From Achromobacter ruhlandii (GTDB lineage Bacteria > Pseudomonadota > Gammaproteobacteria > Burkholderiales > Burkholderiaceae_B), in NCBI RefSeq assembly GCF_902859695.1, contig NZ_CADIJL010000046.1, forward strand, positions 1 through 32,125: a DNA stretch of 32,125 nucleotides. The letters are read 5' to 3'. A model generated the notes under the pieces. It searched no databases. It worked only from the letters and a program-made list of their open reading frames with translations, and was not told the origin of the DNA. Positions 30,308-32,125 of this stretch are shown here, in pieces (positions within the stretch are counted from its first letter, which is position 1; each line of letters starts with the position of its first letter). The translations under genes and the position numbers were made by a program.

Positions 30308-31210
30308 ATGAGCTTTGCCGATATCTGGTTGTTCCTGCAGCAGGGGGTGCTGTCGGGACTGGTGACGGGCAGCGTGTACGCGCTGCTGGCGGTCGCCGTT
30401 GTCATTATCTTCAAGACCACCGACGTGCCCAACTTCGCCCAGGGCGAGATCTTCATGGTCGGGGGCTACATCGCCCTGTTCCTGACCCTGGTGATGGGCT
30501 GGCCCTACCTGGCGGTCATTCCGGTGACGCTGGCCGTGGTGGCCGTGGTCTCCGGCCTGTTCCAGCGCGTCGTCATGGAGCGCGTCATCGCCTCCAGGGG
30601 CGTAGGCGTGCAGATGGTGATCGCCACGCTGGGCCTGGCCTACGCCCTTAAAGGGCTGGTGCGCCAGAGTGGGCTGGGCGACACGCCGCGCTCGCTGCCG
30701 CCGCTGGCTCCGACCGACGCCATCCTCATCGGCGACGCCGTGCTGACGCAGCTGGACCTGGTGATCTTCGCCGTCGCCGTGGGCGTGATGCTGCTGCTGT
30801 ACGGGATGTTCACCTATACGCGTGTCGGCAAAGCCATGCGCGCCGTCGGCATGAACCCCAAGGCCGCGCGCCTGGTGGGCGTGAACCTGACGCGCATCCG
30901 CATGATGGTGTGGGCGCTGTCCGGGCTGATCTCGGCCGTGGCCGCGCTGCTCATCACGCCCAAGATCCTGATCACGCCGGACATCGGCCACATCGCCATC
31001 CTGGCCTACGCGGCCGCCATCGTCGGCGGCATCACCAGCCTGCCCGGCGCGGTGGTCGGCGGCTTCGTGATCGGCGTGGCCGAGAACCTGGTGGGCCTGT
31101 TCATTTCGACCAACGCCATCGTGGTGGCGCCCTTCGTCGCCATCATGGTGGTGCTGCTGCTGCGTCCGCAAGGCCTGCTGGGCGGCAAACTGCAAGTGAA
31201 AAAAGTATGA
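30308..31210 (+). CDS. livH: Branched-chain amino acid-type ABC permease, LivH family
   Basis: The protein has 300 residues from the ATG at 30308 (MSFADIWLFLQQGVLSGLVTGSVYALLAVAVV), chosen for its GGAG site. About eight transmembrane segments are seen, with the LivH landmarks PNFAQGEIFMVGGYIA, AMRAVGMNPKAARLVGVNL, and AYAAAIVGGITSLPGAVVGGFVIGVAENL. Its stop overlaps the LivM start (ATGA, 31207-31210). It forms the membrane channel with LivM; the ATPases LivG and LivF are expected beyond the window. The gene symbol is at family level because the substrate is undetermined. Confidence 0.93.
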   Translation: MSFADIWLFLQQGVLSGLVTGSVYALLAVAVVIIFKTTDVPNFAQGEIFMVGGYIALFLTLVMGWPYLAVIPVTLAVVAVVSGLFQRVVMERVIASRGVGVQMVIATLGLAYALKGLVRQSGLGDTPRSLPPLAPTDAILIGDAVLTQLDLVIFAVAVGVMLLLYGMFTYTRVGKAMRAVGMNPKAARLVGVNLTRIRMMVWALSGLISAVAALLITPKILITPDIGHIAILAYAAAIVGGITSLPGAVVGGFVIGVAENLVGLFISTNAIVVAPFVAIMVVLLLRPQGLLGGKLQVKKV

Positions 31211-32125
31211 AACCCAATACCGACCGCGCCCTGCTGGCGCTCATGGCCGTGGCGCTGGCGGCCCTGCCGTTCATGGCCAGCGGCTATGTGATCTACGTCG
31301 TCAACCTGCTGATGGTGTTCGTGGTGCTGGCCCTGGGCCTGCACATCGTCATCGGCGAGACCGGGCAGTTCGCCCTGTCGCACGCCGCGTTCTATGGCGT
31401 CGGCATCTATACGGCGGGGCTGATCAACAACCTCTGGCACCCGCCCTTCTTCCTCTCGATCCTGGCGGGCGGGCTGCTGGCCGCGCTGCTGGGCTACATC
31501 ATCGGCGCCCTGGCGCTGCGCATGCGCGATATCTACCTGGCGCTGTCGACCTTCGCCTTCGGCGAGGCGATGCAGTGGGTGTTCCTGAACTGGCAGGCGG
31601 TGACCAATGGCTCGAACGGCTTCCGCATTTCGCCGGCCACGCTGTTCGGCTATGAACTGGTGACCGACACCAAGGCCTATCCGTTCGTGGTCGCGATCGC
31701 CGCGCTGCTGCTGTGGATCACCGTGGCCCTGTCGCGCTCGCAGCTGGGCTCGGCCTTCCGCGCCGTGCGCGAGAGCGACGTGGCGGCGCAGGCCATGGGG
31801 GTGAACGTCAACGCCATCAAGCGCACCGCCTTCACGCTGTCGGCCGCCTACGCCGGCATCGCCGGCGGCATGTACACCACCTTCGCTTCGTTCATCCACC
31901 CGGAAAGCCTGGGCTTCCAGACCACCATCCTGATCCTTACCATGGTGGTGGTGGGCGGCATCGGCTCGGTGCGCGGCGCCATCGCCGGCGCGCTCGGCTT
32001 CGGCCTGATCTCGGAGCTGCTGCGCCAGGCGCTGTCGTTCCAGGAAATCATCTACGGCGTGATCCTGATGGGCTTCATGATGTTCGCGCCCAAGGGCCTG
32101 TTCGCCAGCCGCGAGGCGCGCCGCC
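31207..32125 (+). CDS. livM: Branched-chain amino acid-type ABC permease, LivM family, 3' end beyond window
   Basis: The frame is open from the ATG at 31207 to the last base, giving 306 residues so far with no stop. It is strongly hydrophobic, with LivM landmarks GLHIVIGETGQFALSHAAFYGVGIYTAGL, ALRMRDIYLALSTFAFGE, TNGSNGF, SAFRAVRESDVAAQAMGVNVN and VVVGGIGSVRGAIAGA. It pairs with the LivH-type subunit upstream through a four-base overlap. It ends MFAPKGLFASREARR at the window edge, which is typically very near the C-terminus or before a fused ATPase domain. The gene symbol is at family level. Confidence 0.93.
   Translation, partial: MKPNTDRALLALMAVALAALPFMASGYVIYVVNLLMVFVVLALGLHIVIGETGQFALSHAAFYGVGIYTAGLINNLWHPPFFLSILAGGLLAALLGYIIGALALRMRDIYLALSTFAFGEAMQWVFLNWQAVTNGSNGFRISPATLFGYELVTDTKAYPFVVAIAALLLWITVALSRSQLGSAFRAVRESDVAAQAMGVNVNAIKRTAFTLSAAYAGIAGGMYTTFASFIHPESLGFQTTILILTMVVVGGIGSVRGAIAGALGFGLISELLRQALSFQEIIYGVILMGFMMFAPKGLFASREARR

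Overview
The window is about 32 kb of very GC-rich bacterial DNA. Gene density is high, intergenic gaps are short and nearly every gene has G or C in the third codon position. Gene content and order suggest a betaproteobacterium of the Alcaligenaceae (Achromobacter/Bordetella-like): IlvD and LysR next to a 2-oxoacid dehydrogenase operon, ppc, queC, an IclR-controlled 3-oxoadipate cluster, and several LysR/GntR regulators beside small catabolic operons. This placement is inferred from gene content, not from a marker gene. I see no rRNA, tRNA, CRISPR array, phage gene or intact insertion sequence.

Layout. 1-2219: end of a 2-oxoacid dehydrogenase operon (E2 fragment, then E3). 2283-3164 (-): LysR regulator. 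3400-5265 (-): ilvD with a clear terminator. 5367-6206 (-): AraC regulator. 6676-7713: a leuA paralogue that has lost its 3' end and runs into the tail of an oppositely oriented LysR gene (7661-8551, -). 8687-10413: PAT-type N-acetyltransferase translationally coupled to an MFS permease, divergent from that LysR gene. 10428-12008 (-): an unusual protein with a degenerate receiver, a winged helix and an EAL domain, preceded by an AT-rich 38-bp palindrome. 12347-13060 (-): queC. 13232-16078: ppc.

16427-24522 is a catabolic block. A 3-hydroxyacyl-CoA dehydrogenase, an AtoE-type short-chain fatty acid transporter and an SDR form one unit. A PcaR-like IclR regulator (-) then faces pcaI-pcaJ-catC-yciI-pcaD-cyclase. 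This second unit encodes conversion of muconolactone to 3-oxoadipyl-CoA but has no catA, catB or pcaF. Both promoter regions carry a pair of 15-bp GTTCT-N5-AGAAC-type boxes at the same 19-bp spacing, which suggests that one IclR regulator controls both units.

24703-26694 holds psiF (-), a small secreted FxLYD-type protein and a beta-carbonic anhydrase. The gap after it contains a 164-bp element bounded by a perfect 33-bp inverted repeat with a further hairpin inside. 27207-27884 (-) is a GntR/FCD regulator divergent from an operon of SDR, periplasmic binding protein, LivH and LivM (cut by the window end). Two inverted copies of a 12-bp TTCATGTATACA site lie in that divergent promoter region.

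Most genes belong to known families. The items most worth checking are the leuA/LysR junction, the DNA-binding EAL protein with a substituted catalytic residue, the shared IclR operators and the 164-bp palindromic element.
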